NCBI RefSeq assembly: GCF_001657475.1 | Contig: NZ_LXEY01000016.1 | Span: 112,871-176,870, forward strand | Direction of reading: 5' to 3' | Source: Enteractinococcus helveticum | GTDB taxonomy: Bacteria > Actinomycetota > Actinomycetes > Actinomycetales > Micrococcaceae | DNA: 64,000 bases | In this document: positions 24,388 to 33,614 of the stretch, in pieces | Layout: each line of letters starts with the position of its first letter | How positions within the stretch are numbered: position 1 is the stretch's first letter | Program-made: the position numbers and the translations under genes | Notes under the pieces: generated by a model | What the model was told of the DNA's origin: nothing | Seen by the model: only the letters and a program-made list of their open reading frames with translations | The model's database searches: none

Positions 24388-25365
24388 TTAAGGGTATTCA
24401 AAGACGTGGCACAGGGTCGCATCGGCGAAGTCACCGGGGGTCGTGGCCTGGTGCATGATCTGTGGAAGTTGGGTCCAGTGGGATACTCCGGTGATCAGAT
24501 CATCAAAACGGTCGTCTCTCAGCGCGGCCAGACCGGCAGCTTTGCGTTGTGCGGTGGTGCGTCGATGCCGGTGGCCGGGCGGTACTTGGCCCACCTGGCT
24601 TGCGATAATATTCAGACGCCGGGCGTGGAAATCGGCTCCCAGTGGGACGGCGGGCGCGTTGTCGCCATACCAGGAGGCTTCAATGACCACGCCGTCGTCG
24701 CCAACAATTTCTAGAGCCCGGGCAAGTCCGGCCTGATGCCCAGAGACGTGGATGACAATGTCACAGTCGGCTGCCGCGGCTTCTGGAGTTACCGCGGTGA
24801 TGCCCCATTCGGTGAGTAGTTGGCGTCGGGCCGGGTTGACGTCGACGATTTCGAGGCGCTCCAGCGGCATTCGGTCTGCCAGCAGTGCTGTGGTCGCGCC
24901 GATCATGCCGGCGCCGACGATGGTCACCCGGTCGCCAAAGCGGGGCGGGTGTTGCCAGAGGATGTTGATGCCGGTTTCGGCGGCTCCGGTGAGCAGTGCG
25001 CGATGATCGGAGATGTGGTCGGGAATGGGTAGGACTTCGTCGGGGGTCACGAGGTGGTGGCTGTGGTGTGGCAGCAGCCCGAAGACGCGCTGGCCCAGCC
25101 ATGGGTCGGGCCCCTGGTCGATGACGCCAACGGCAAGATAACCATAAGACACCGGATAGGAGAAGTCGCCGAGTTGTGCGGGGGCGCGCATGTGCTGGGC
25201 GATGCTGGCTGGCACCTGCCCGTTGTGGACGAGGGTTTCGGTGCCTTTGGAGAGAGCTGTTGCCGTGGTTCGGATGCGCAGCGGGTGCGCAGCATCGACG
25301 TTTGGGGTGGGGACTTCGCGCCAGCTACTGCTACGCGGCGCGGTAGTCCAGTACTGCCAAGCCAT
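24388..25365 (-). CDS. Zinc-less MDR family dehydrogenase
   Basis: This 325-residue medium-chain dehydrogenase has a Rossmann motif (VTIVGAGMIGATTALLADR). Where zinc alcohol dehydrogenases carry the catalytic cysteine, it has LSKGTETLVHNGQVP, a pattern reminiscent of BchC-type enzymes. It probably oxidises or reduces a polar substrate without zinc. It is the first gene of the operon with the PTPS-fold and glycosyltransferase genes, 20 bases from the next. Confidence 0.75.
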   Translation of the reverse strand: MAWQYWTTAPRSSSWREVPTPNVDAAHPLRIRTTATALSKGTETLVHNGQVPASIAQHMRAPAQLGDFSYPVSYGYLAVGVIDQGPDPWLGQRVFGLLPHHSHHLVTPDEVLPIPDHISDHRALLTGAAETGINILWQHPPRFGDRVTIVGAGMIGATTALLADRMPLERLEIVDVNPARRQLLTEWGITAVTPEAAAADCDIVIHVSGHQAGLARALEIVGDDGVVIEASWYGDNAPAVPLGADFHARRLNIIASQVGQVPPGHRHRRTTAQRKAAGLAALRDDRFDDLITGVSHWTQLPQIMHQATTPGDFADATLCHVFEYP

Positions 25366-25446
25366 AAGTGCAGCCTAGCGGGAATACCGCTGGCGAGACC
25401 ATGGTTGGGTGCTGAGAGTTTCCCAACGGTTTGGGCAATCGGAAAC

Positions 25447-25484
25447 GTTTGAGGGGTAGAACAACAGCGTTCTACCCCTCAAAC
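25447..25484. terminator. Perfect 16-pair hairpin
   Basis: GTTTGAGGGGTAGAAC and its exact complement flank AACAGC, just beyond the lipoprotein gene and upstream of the dehydrogenase operon, so it separates the two minus-strand units. Confidence 0.85.
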
Positions 25485-25510
25485 ATGCGTTCACTGCCTC
25501 AAGCGGTTGG

Positions 25511-27346
25511 CTAGTGCAATTTGGCTTCAGAGAATTCGGCCTGCCAGGCCTCGTCGTCATGCAGTAAAGCCTCCGGTGGCACCGCAGCTGCACTGTGTTC
25601 ATGCTGGGAGCCTGGGGCTTGGTCGGCAGGCGTGGCAGTTTGCATCGCGGCGGCCTGTTGCTGTGCAGAGCGTAGCCCTGCGGCAATGCGCTTGCGGAAG
25701 ACCACGATCAGCACGATCGCGGCAACGACCACTACGAAGATGACACCCAGGGTGATCAACCCGGACAGTGTGGGCCCAGAGGCCACGACCGTGTAGTCCG
25801 TTTGATCCGCAGCCAGGTCGTCATTGATACCGGTGCTGGCATCCTGGTTGGCGGAGTGCATGATCGGCAGGTTGATGCTCTGGACCGGAGTGGCCCCGAG
25901 GGCCTGCACACCATAGGAACTCACGTTCACACGGTATTCGGGCCAGATGCCCTCAAATCCAGAGACGCTAATGCTGGACCCGGGCAGAAACTCTTCAAGG
26001 GTCGCATTAAGTTCTGCTGGTTCTGCAGCGTCCAGCGTGGTCACAAACACGGTGGCGTCGTCTGTGGTTTCGGTTTCGATGCTGCCGGCACCTTCCGGTG
26101 GGGCAAAGACACTTTGGAGATCCTCACCGAAGGCTTCCACCTGACTGGAATCGACTGCGAACCGGTAGGTTTGTCCGATGTTTCCTGACATGCCAACGGT
26201 GGTTTCAACATCGACCTGTTCGACGCGTACACCGCGTTCATAGCTGACCTGGAAGGTATCGCCTTCGGCTTCTTCATCTATCGGGGTGATACTGTCACTG
26301 CCCCACGACACCCCGATGGACGGAGTATCGCGACACACCGCGGCACAGCTAAACCCGGTACCGTTCAGGGTGGTCAGCAGGGTGCCGTTTTCACTATTGG
26401 CGGTTTCTTCGACCTGGATTTCCAATTCCTCCATACCCAGGAGCCCGGAAAGCTGTTCTTGCAGGGAGGCCGAGTCGTCGAGCGTCACGGTCCAATATCC
26501 GTCGTCGGTACTTTCTAGTTCGCCAACCCCGGTGTCTTGCAAGTACTGCTGGCCAAGTTCAAATCCGGTGTCGTAGTCACCCGAGTTGAAAGCTGCCGCT
26601 AATTCGACAACCGTGCCACTATCGGTCATGGTCACCGAGACATCGCTGAAGCGGTGGTCCGTGCCCTCAGAGACCGAGAATGGTTCGCTCGATTCATATT
26701 CTTCACCGCCAATCACAACACGGCTTTCGGTGCCGGCGGAACCAATGATGCTGCTGGATTCTTCTTCGGCGACGACACCTTCTTCCACCAGGGCATAACT
26801 GGCCCAATCCAGCAGTTCGGCGCCGGTGAAGTTTTCGTCGAGGATGACACCGTCTAGCAGTGGGCCGTCGCTTTGTTCGAAGACGACTTCAGCAGTTTTC
26901 TGTTGGACCTCGCCCTGGCTGCTATCGCGAACGGCTTCTTCTTTTTCTACCGCCAGGTCAAGGAGCGCTTGCGCTTTGGCCGCGTAATCTGCCCGGTCAG
27001 AGAAGTCTAGTTCGAAGGTCGCCACGTAGCTGTCGGAGGCATCTGCGGCTTCTTCGGCCTCGTCGCTGGCTTCGGCAATTCCTGCGAAGGAAAGTTGCTC
27101 TGGCAGGTGAGCTTGCAGTGCTGCCTCGGTGGCTTCGATGCCGCCTTCCAGGTATTCCAGGTCTTCTTCGGCGATGGTCGCTACGAGGGTGCGGGTACCG
27201 GATTCGTCGTCGGAGAATTCAAGTTCCGAGCTGACTTGTGCCCCACAGGCCGCTAGCACAAACAGGGCTGCGGTCACGAGAGCCGTGATGCGAAATCGGC
27301 GAGCCACCGGCTGTGGTGCGGTGTCGAATGTGTCTGGGGAACTCAT
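25511..27346 (-). CDS. Large predicted lipoprotein with C-terminal membrane anchor
   Basis: This 611-residue protein of unknown function starts with a cytoplasmic tail, a hydrophobic segment and a lipobox (LFVLAACG), giving a lipidated cysteine near residue 34. It is followed by about 500 acidic extracellular residues rich in Ser, Thr, Glu and Asp. Near the C-terminus is a transmembrane helix (GLITLGVIFVVVVAAIVLIV), then a basic stop-transfer FRKRIAAGLR and a cytoplasmic tail. The N-terminal LEFSDDESGTRTLVATI recalls LppM/DUF3153-like lipoproteins, but this is tentative. It is translationally coupled (ATGA) to the membrane protein upstream. Confidence 0.65.
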   Translation of the reverse strand: MSSPDTFDTAPQPVARRFRITALVTAALFVLAACGAQVSSELEFSDDESGTRTLVATIAEEDLEYLEGGIEATEAALQAHLPEQLSFAGIAEASDEAEEAADASDSYVATFELDFSDRADYAAKAQALLDLAVEKEEAVRDSSQGEVQQKTAEVVFEQSDGPLLDGVILDENFTGAELLDWASYALVEEGVVAEEESSSIIGSAGTESRVVIGGEEYESSEPFSVSEGTDHRFSDVSVTMTDSGTVVELAAAFNSGDYDTGFELGQQYLQDTGVGELESTDDGYWTVTLDDSASLQEQLSGLLGMEELEIQVEETANSENGTLLTTLNGTGFSCAAVCRDTPSIGVSWGSDSITPIDEEAEGDTFQVSYERGVRVEQVDVETTVGMSGNIGQTYRFAVDSSQVEAFGEDLQSVFAPPEGAGSIETETTDDATVFVTTLDAAEPAELNATLEEFLPGSSISVSGFEGIWPEYRVNVSSYGVQALGATPVQSINLPIMHSANQDASTGINDDLAADQTDYTVVASGPTLSGLITLGVIFVVVVAAIVLIVVFRKRIAAGLRSAQQQAAAMQTATPADQAPGSQHEHSAAAVPPEALLHDDEAWQAEFSEAKLH

Positions 27347-28149
27347 AGCATCCCGCCCAGGGCGTCAAACGCGATTTCGCCCACGATCATGCTGGCCAAC
27401 AGGTAGATAATGACGACGGCGATCATCCAGATACCAGTGGCAATCACGTGGGCACGCAGTGGGGATGCTGCGAATCCGGTGGTGCGGTTCAGACCGATAT
27501 AGATCAGCAGTTCGGCAACCAAAGTGAATAGGGTCCACAGGAAGGTGCCGATGGCGGCCATGATCATAGCCCAGGTGCCGCCGGGAATGAGGATGAGCAC
27601 CAGCACGATGGCCATGATTGGCAGAAACAGACTATAGGAGGTGGCCAGCAGGCTCATGGAGGTCCGGAAGGGCTGCGGTTTTCCGGCCAATTGGAAGGTG
27701 AGGTGCAGTGCGATGGCGCGCAGCAGCATGACCAGCGCGCCCACCATGATGCTGGCGAAGACCAGGCTGAACCAGGCTCCTGCGGTCATGCCGAAGTAGA
27801 CGGATGAGCCGCCGAAAAATGAGCTAATGGAGCTCATCGCGGCGCCGGATAGGCGGGCCGTGGCGGTTGTCAGCAGGATACTCAGAAGCACCATGCCGGC
27901 GATCAGGGTCACAAGCCACAGCAACGGTGAGCGGGAGGTGACTTGGAAGGCCTGAATGGTTTGGCCCTTGGCCAGGTGGGTGATGACGGTGAGTTGGTCG
28001 CGGAGTCCGATCGCAAAGTTATTCGGTCCAGCGGGTTGTTGTGGTCCGTGTGGCTGGGGACCTGCGGGATACTCGGGTGGTGGTGGCATGGTCTCCGTGG
28101 CCTGGTGGTGGCCAGACACGTTGCCATCATTGGGTGTTGAATTGCTCAT
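27343..28149 (-). CDS. Polytopic membrane protein, proline-rich N-terminus
   Basis: This 268-residue protein has a proline-rich cytoplasmic segment (MPPPPEYPAGPQPHGPQQP) followed by about five or six transmembrane helices (first at LLWLVTLIAGMVLLSILLT). It resembles small YIP1-like membrane proteins in layout only; the function is unknown. ATG 28149 has GAGGAG upstream, better than the earlier in-frame start at 28272. The ATGA overlap with the lipoprotein gene suggests a shared complex. Confidence 0.65.
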   Translation of the reverse strand: MSNSTPNDGNVSGHHQATETMPPPPEYPAGPQPHGPQQPAGPNNFAIGLRDQLTVITHLAKGQTIQAFQVTSRSPLLWLVTLIAGMVLLSILLTTATARLSGAAMSSISSFFGGSSVYFGMTAGAWFSLVFASIMVGALVMLLRAIALHLTFQLAGKPQPFRTSMSLLATSYSLFLPIMAIVLVLILIPGGTWAMIMAAIGTFLWTLFTLVAELLIYIGLNRTTGFAASPLRAHVIATGIWMIAVVIIYLLASMIVGEIAFDALGGML

Positions 28150-28399
28150 GACGCTCCTCAAGCAAAGTGAGTGATACAGGACCTGGCAGTTTCTGTGGCA
28201 ATACAGCCCCAGGTCAGCGTCAACTTCTATCAACGATTGCCCAACACCTGAAGGTATGCCCGCCGAAAACACAAAGGTTTAACTAAACTGTTATAGATAT
28301 TTCATGTTGTAGTCCTGCCACGGCTGCTTTTCTATACTCGTCAGCAGCCCACGAGCATGGGGCATCAGGTGCACAGCTTTCGCGCGGTTTATCTACGGT

Positions 28400-30112
28400 T
28401 TAACGACCTGTCGTATCCCGCTGTTCGATGTCTTGGAGCAGAGCTGTTTTCGAACACGGTACCGATGATTGACCAAGACTGCCGAATTTCGCTGAGACAT
28501 CTTCTGTCCCCACGGGTGCGTGGGCCACGACCCCGTAGTGACCATTCGATCCGTTGAGAATCAGCACCGATGTTCGTCCGTGTTCTGGCCGGTATCGAAT
28601 CATGTGCGCCCAGCTGGCTACCGTCCAGTGATCAATTGTGTGTGGGCCGTAGCCGGGCAGTGCACAGGCCAGACCGCCTGGCTCAAAGACGTGCGACATC
28701 CATGCTTTGACCAGACCATCATCGTCGATGATTTTGCGTAACACCAACAACAGGTCAGCAGCGGTTGTGGTGCCGATAAATGCTTCACCGGCCGAGGTGT
28801 CTTTTTCAAGACCGGTGACTTCCGTATTTTTCAGCTCGGCAAAGCACGATTGTGCTCGGGATAGGACATCGATTTCGCGACCGTGTAGATAATCCAGTAG
28901 CGCCAGGGCTGCAGCACCATCGCCGCTGCCCATCATGAGTTGGATCGCGTCCTCTACGCCCAGCTGCAGTGGGCCGGTCAAATGTCGCAGCGTACCGGTT
29001 TCAGCACGTTGGCGATGTTCGAGCGTAATCTCCAGGGTGCTGTCCAGCAGGTCAGCGTGCTCTACGGCGAGTTCAGCCAGGATGACGGCGAAAAAGACTT
29101 TGCCCACTCCGGAGAAGTTGAAGGTCATGTCTGCATTGACGGCACGGCTGTTTTCGGCAGTGTAGAGCAGTTCGCCAAATTCTTGTTCCCAGAAGTCGGG
29201 TTGGATGATGTGGCGCTCAGCCATAGGTGCCAGCGTGCCGTCAAGGAAGTGTTCTTCGAGGAGCTGGCCGAAGTTGACGAAGAGTTCGATTGCGCGGGCA
29301 CGCCCGGGAACATCGTCAAACAGTGCCACCGGAATCGACTCGGCAAAGACGGCTACGGAGGCGACCGGGGCATCGTCGTCGTCCAGCAGCAGCCCCACCT
29401 GGGATAGGCCGCGGATGCCGCGACCGTTCTTTTCCACAAATCGCCCGTTGTCGACGCGTGCGCCCAATAGCGGGGTGTAAATATGGCTCATGAATTCAAT
29501 GGCCAGTTGGCACAGCTCCGGGGTGAGGCCCATGCCGTCGGCGACGTCTTCGTTTCCAATGCCGTGGGCCAGACGTTCCAGCAGGAGTGCCTGGTCATGA
29601 GCGGAGGTGACCGTCATGGATTCAATCGAGTGGTGCCAGGGCAGATCCCCCGAGCGTGGGAAGACTTCGCGGTTAAGGGTGTCGAACATGCCGGCCTGAG
29701 CGCAGTAGTCATTGACCCACTGTAGGGCGTTGCCGGTGGCTTGTTCGATGGCTTCGAATACTAACTGGGTGCAAATGTTGTCAGAGGTGATCATCATCTG
29801 CGCCAAGTGATCGCGCAGGCTCAGAGCAATACCCGGTGAGAGGTTTCGCATGATGCCCGCCTGCACGCCGTCTTTGAGTTCCTCAGTGATCACGAATGTG
29901 TCATCAAGTGAGAGTTTGCGAGCGCGTACCAGCGCCAGGCAGGCCAGCAATACACTCACCTTGCGGGTGCTAAAGGAGCCAAGAACAGTGCGGTCTTCGT
30001 GCCCGATGGTTTGCCCGGTGGCGATGTCACGCACCTGCCAATGCACGGCAAAGGGGTACCGTTCAGTGAGGTGTTGAATACGCTGACGAAGTGCAGTGAT
30101 GTTTCGTGTCAT
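28400..30112 (-). CDS. Tandem class A beta-lactamase-fold protein
   Basis: This product of about 570 residues has two serine beta-lactamase/DD-peptidase folds. Domain 1 keeps a full active-site set: STRK (S48, K51), SDN (S110-N112) and KNG (K228). Domain 2 has only degenerate equivalents (NFSGVGK, GSGDG), then TTTAADLLLVLRKI. There is no signal peptide, and the omega-loop glutamate pattern ExxLN is not evident in domain 1. A cytoplasmic hydrolase or peptidase is therefore more likely than a resistance enzyme. ATG 30112 follows TGGAG; the GTG at 30121 is an alternative. Confidence 0.7.
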   Translation of the reverse strand: MTRNITALRQRIQHLTERYPFAVHWQVRDIATGQTIGHEDRTVLGSFSTRKVSVLLACLALVRARKLSLDDTFVITEELKDGVQAGIMRNLSPGIALSLRDHLAQMMITSDNICTQLVFEAIEQATGNALQWVNDYCAQAGMFDTLNREVFPRSGDLPWHHSIESMTVTSAHDQALLLERLAHGIGNEDVADGMGLTPELCQLAIEFMSHIYTPLLGARVDNGRFVEKNGRGIRGLSQVGLLLDDDDAPVASVAVFAESIPVALFDDVPGRARAIELFVNFGQLLEEHFLDGTLAPMAERHIIQPDFWEQEFGELLYTAENSRAVNADMTFNFSGVGKVFFAVILAELAVEHADLLDSTLEITLEHRQRAETGTLRHLTGPLQLGVEDAIQLMMGSGDGAAALALLDYLHGREIDVLSRAQSCFAELKNTEVTGLEKDTSAGEAFIGTTTAADLLLVLRKIIDDDGLVKAWMSHVFEPGGLACALPGYGPHTIDHWTVASWAHMIRYRPEHGRTSVLILNGSNGHYGVVAHAPVGTEDVSAKFGSLGQSSVPCSKTALLQDIEQRDTTGR

Positions 30113-30212
30113 GATCTCCACGCAGGCTGCCGCTAAGGTTTGCGGTGATTAGTGTGTCTAATCACTGCTAGGAACAATACTTGTTGAAACTTTGAATTTG
30201 CCCTATGTCGCG

Positions 30213-30704
30213 TCATGTTTCATTGACATGGTGCACGTCAGATGCGAAATGCTGCGCATTGGCCTTCGCTCGGCGTAGCAACGCTCGAAATTGCGCTTCT
30301 TCAGTTGGCGCCATGCCCTGGGATAATGCGGCGTCAAAGGTGGCGATTTTGGGTTCCAGTTCGCGCATCAGCTCCGCCCCGGATTCGGTTATTGAGATGA
30401 CGCGCTCACGGCGATCCTGGGTGGTTTGCACGCGCTCAATGTACCCCTTGGCTTCTAGTGCGCGAATGGTGTCCTGTATTGACTGGGGCCGCACAAAAGT
30501 ACGCCGAGCCAGCGCTGCACCAGACAGCGCCTCATGTTCCAGGAGCACGCCCAGGGTCAGATACTGCATGGTGGTGACATTCGTGTTGCGCAAGAGTGCA
30601 TCCATCTCGGCCCGGCTAGCCGCTTCCGCTGACTTTAGTAAGTAAATCAACGATGGGATTTCACGAAATTTATCGGAGTGCGGCATCTGTTCTGCTGCGG
30701 TCAT
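30213..30704 (-). CDS. MarR family regulator
   Basis: This 163-residue winged-helix protein has the wing arginines in TTQDRRERVISITESG and the recognition region SGAALARRTFVRPQSIQDTI. MarR proteins usually repress and respond to aromatic acids or CoA thioesters. It is divergent from an acyl-CoA ligase operon, with a strong palindrome between them. TAGAGT at 30711-30716 (minus strand) is six bases from the ATG, suggesting a leaderless transcript. A relic of a related MarR gene lies at 49.9 kb. Confidence 0.85.
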   Translation of the reverse strand: MTAAEQMPHSDKFREIPSLIYLLKSAEAASRAEMDALLRNTNVTTMQYLTLGVLLEHEALSGAALARRTFVRPQSIQDTIRALEAKGYIERVQTTQDRRERVISITESGAELMRELEPKIATFDAALSQGMAPTEEAQFRALLRRAKANAQHFASDVHHVNET

Positions 30705-30749
30705 ATAGGCACTCTAACCGATTGCATCATGAAGTGAGCCATGACATAC

Positions 30750-30779
30750 TTATCATCAGGAAACCTGATCATTTATATT
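30750..30779 (+). promoter_or_regulatory. Promoter and MarR operator of ligase operon
   Basis: ATCATCAGG-AAA-CCTGATCAT (30752-30772) is a 21-base palindrome with one mismatch. It overlaps the likely -35 TTATCA (30750-30755) and ends just before the -10 TATATT (30774-30779), so a bound MarR dimer would block polymerase. Confidence 0.6.
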
Positions 30780-30800
30780 TTCATGGATTTGGAGGGGATT

Positions 30801-32303
30801 ATGTTGTCAGGACAGAATATTGGCCTCGGTTCGTGGCCCGCTCGCCGAGCTCGACTCACCCCCGACGCAGTGGCGTTACGCTACGGTACACGCGAAGATA
30901 CCTACCAGCAGCTTGCTGCTCGAGTGGAATCATTGGCCGCGGGTTTGCTTGAGCGCGGTATTTCGCGCGGCGATCGAGTTGCCTATTTTGGCGCCAATCA
31001 CCCAGATTTACTGACCGTATTATTCGCTGCCTCACGCCTGGGTGCGATCACGGTATTACTCAATGCCAGATTGAGCCCTTCAGAGATTCAGTTCATGATT
31101 GAAGACTCCGGTGCCAGCCTCTTAGTGCACGGCTCCGAAGTTCACGACGTCGTGGCACGTGTGGAGTCGTCGCTTCAACAAGAGCTGTTATCGATCGACG
31201 TCGATTCCGCCGAATTTGAACAGCTACTGTCTGATGCGCCCGTTCCGCAGGTAGCCGTCGGCATGGATGATCCATGCTTGTTGATGTACACCTCAGGCAC
31301 CACGGGTCAGCCCAAGGGTGCGGTATTGACCCACGGAAATATCTTTTTCAATGACATCAACGTACTGATTGAAACCGATCTCACCAGCCACGAAGTGTGT
31401 CTCGCAGCAGCCCCGCTGTTTCACATTGCAGGACTCAATGGTCTCGTGCTGCCAGTGTTCCTCAAGGGTGGCACCATAGAGATCCTGTCGTCGTTTGTGC
31501 CCCAGACCGTGCTAGAAGTTATTCGTGATCGAGGCGTTACCTGCATGTTTGGTGTCCCGGCGATGCTTGATGCCCTGAGTGCCGACGACAGTTTCACCGC
31601 CGAAACGCTGGGATCGCTCAAGACGGTTATTGTCGGCGGTGCGCCGGTCTCGCAGCGGACGCTGCGCGACTGGGCCAAGCACCAGGTGGAGGTTCAGCAA
31701 GGCTACGGCCTGACCGAAACCTCCCCTGCGGTGCTAAAACTCTCGGCCGAGGACGCCAGCGAGCATACTGGCTCAGCAGGCAAACCACAGTTTTTGGTCG
31801 ACGTCCGCTTGCAGGACCCTTCAGGCAATGCCAATGTGGATGCCGCCGTCGGTGAGATTCTCACGCGCGGTCCGAATGTTTTTCGCAAGTACTGGAATCG
31901 GCCGGATGCCACTGACGACGCGTTTCAAGATGACTGGTTCCGCACCGGCGATATCGCTTCGGTGAGCGATGATGGATTTTATACTCTCAAGGACCGCTCC
32001 AAAGATATGTACATCTCGGGCGGAGAAAACATCTACCCTGCCGAAATCGAATCCGTGCTGATGGATCTACCGGGGATCACCGAAGCAGCGGTCATTGGTA
32101 TCGATGACGAGAAGTGGGGCGAGGTAGGGCGAGCCTTTGTCGTGCCCGACTCGAACACTGAGTGGACGGAAACCAGTGTGCTTTCTGCGTTGCAGGGTCG
32201 GCTTGCTCGATATAAACAACCTAAATCAATCATTTTCGTCGAGCAATTGCCACGTACCTCGACCGGGAAATTACGCAAGAACATTCTGCGCGAGCAAGCC
32301 TAG
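30801..32303 (+). CDS. AMP-forming acyl-CoA ligase
   Basis: This 500-residue ANL-family ligase has the P-loop LMYTSGTTGQPKGAVLTH, then GYGLTETSPA, the hinge motif WFRTGDIASVSDDGFYTLKD, SGGENIYPAEIE, and the C-terminal catalytic lysine in PRTSTGKLRKN. It activates a carboxylic acid to its CoA thioester through an acyl-adenylate. ATG 30801 is chosen because GGAGGGG lies upstream; the longer reading from 30741 would start before the promoter. The dehydrogenase and binding-protein genes follow in the same operon, suggesting an aromatic or alicyclic acid. Confidence 0.88.
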   Translation: MLSGQNIGLGSWPARRARLTPDAVALRYGTREDTYQQLAARVESLAAGLLERGISRGDRVAYFGANHPDLLTVLFAASRLGAITVLLNARLSPSEIQFMIEDSGASLLVHGSEVHDVVARVESSLQQELLSIDVDSAEFEQLLSDAPVPQVAVGMDDPCLLMYTSGTTGQPKGAVLTHGNIFFNDINVLIETDLTSHEVCLAAAPLFHIAGLNGLVLPVFLKGGTIEILSSFVPQTVLEVIRDRGVTCMFGVPAMLDALSADDSFTAETLGSLKTVIVGGAPVSQRTLRDWAKHQVEVQQGYGLTETSPAVLKLSAEDASEHTGSAGKPQFLVDVRLQDPSGNANVDAAVGEILTRGPNVFRKYWNRPDATDDAFQDDWFRTGDIASVSDDGFYTLKDRSKDMYISGGENIYPAEIESVLMDLPGITEAAVIGIDDEKWGEVGRAFVVPDSNTEWTETSVLSALQGRLARYKQPKSIIFVEQLPRTSTGKLRKNILREQA

Positions 32304-32310
32304 GAGTATC

Positions 32311-33495
32311 ATGACCACCACGTACGAGCCCCTTTTAGCTGATTTTCTGGCAACCCACACCTACCTGTCCGACCAAGAAAAAACTACACTGGCATCGTTG
32401 CGTGCCTTCTTGGAAGAACACGCTGCGCCATACGTCAACACGTGGTGGCAAGACGGCTCATTCCCCCACGATCTGCTCAAAAATCTTGCAGACGCCGGCT
32501 GGTTCCATCATCCATATGAGCAGACCCGCCCCTTTGAAAACTCAGCACTGTTTCGCGGCATGATCGCCCTAGAACTGGCACGAGTCGACGCATCGCTGGC
32601 CACATTTTTTGGTGTACATACCGGCTTGGCTATGGGTTCAGTGATGTTATGCGGATCCGAAGAACAGCGCCAAGAATTCATCCCCAAGATGGCTAACGGG
32701 GAACTGATCGGTTGTTTTGCGCTAACCGAACCCGATCACGGTTCGGATGTCGCTCGAGGTTTAGAAACCACGGCTCAGCACTCCGGCAACGGCTGGATTC
32801 TCAACGGCACCAAGCGTTGGATTGGCAATGGCACAATTGCCGGACTCGCCGTGGTCTGGGCCAAGGACACAGCAGACCAGCAGGTCAAGGGCTTTCTCGT
32901 TGACACAACAACGTCGGGCTTTAGTGCAACCAAGATTGAAAATAAGTACGCCCTGCGCATCGTCCAAAACGCAGATATCACCCTTGACAACGTTTTCGTG
33001 CCCGAAAATATGCGCTTGCAGAGCGCCAATTCATTCCAAGATACAGCAAAAGTTTTGAAGCTGACCCGCCTAGAGGTGGCCTTTGCGGCTCTAGGCAATG
33101 CGGTGGGAGCCTATGAAAAAACTGTGGCATATACCCAACAGCGAGAACAGTTCGGTCAAAGCTTGCATAATTTCCAGCTGGTCCAGGATCTGTTAGCCAA
33201 GTGTCTGTCGAATATCACCTCGTCGTGGGCGCTGACCATGGAGATCGCTCGAATGACGGACCAAGGTCGACAAGAAGACCAGCACTCGTCGATGGCCAAA
33301 CTCGTTGTGGCCAGTCAAACCCGTCAAGTCGTCGCATGGTGTCGTGAACTGTTAGGAGGCAACGGCATTGTGCTGGATGAAGGCGTCATGCGCCACTTCG
33401 TTGATGCGGAGGCACTGTATTCCTTTGAAGGTACCCGCGAAATGAACTCGTTGATCGTCGCGCGTACCATCACGGGCCGACAAGCATTCGTCTAG
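32311..33495 (+). CDS. Acyl-CoA dehydrogenase
   Basis: This 394-residue flavin enzyme has the FAD/substrate motif CFALTEPDHGSDVA, WILNGTKRWIGNG, and the catalytic glutamate E377 in YSFEGTREMN, the position used by glutaryl-CoA dehydrogenase-like members. TAGGAG lies five bases before the ATG, and the gene starts seven bases after the ligase ends. It probably introduces a double bond into the CoA ester made by the ligase. A paralogue lies at 51.3 kb. Confidence 0.88.
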   Translation: MTTTYEPLLADFLATHTYLSDQEKTTLASLRAFLEEHAAPYVNTWWQDGSFPHDLLKNLADAGWFHHPYEQTRPFENSALFRGMIALELARVDASLATFFGVHTGLAMGSVMLCGSEEQRQEFIPKMANGELIGCFALTEPDHGSDVARGLETTAQHSGNGWILNGTKRWIGNGTIAGLAVVWAKDTADQQVKGFLVDTTTSGFSATKIENKYALRIVQNADITLDNVFVPENMRLQSANSFQDTAKVLKLTRLEVAFAALGNAVGAYEKTVAYTQQREQFGQSLHNFQLVQDLLAKCLSNITSSWALTMEIARMTDQGRQEDQHSSMAKLVVASQTRQVVAWCRELLGGNGIVLDEGVMRHFVDAEALYSFEGTREMNSLIVARTITGRQAFV

Positions 33496-33614
33496 CGGCA
33501 TCGTTGACCTCGAGCGATTTTGGTTCGACCCGTCAAACTATCCCCAGAGTGAAAAACCGATTCGAACGCTGCACGTTATGTGCTGCGACAGCTCAACATC
33601 TGAGAGGTAAACCC

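Noticed and set aside
32137..32310. Longer reading of the acyl-CoA dehydrogenase overlapping the ligase
   Set aside because: TAGGAG and ATG at 32311 give the normal family start; the longer frame lies inside the ligase gene.
33504..33614. N-terminal extension of the first binding protein
   Set aside because: The signal peptide with lipobox begins at ATG 33615 after GAGAGG; upstream residues would bury it.
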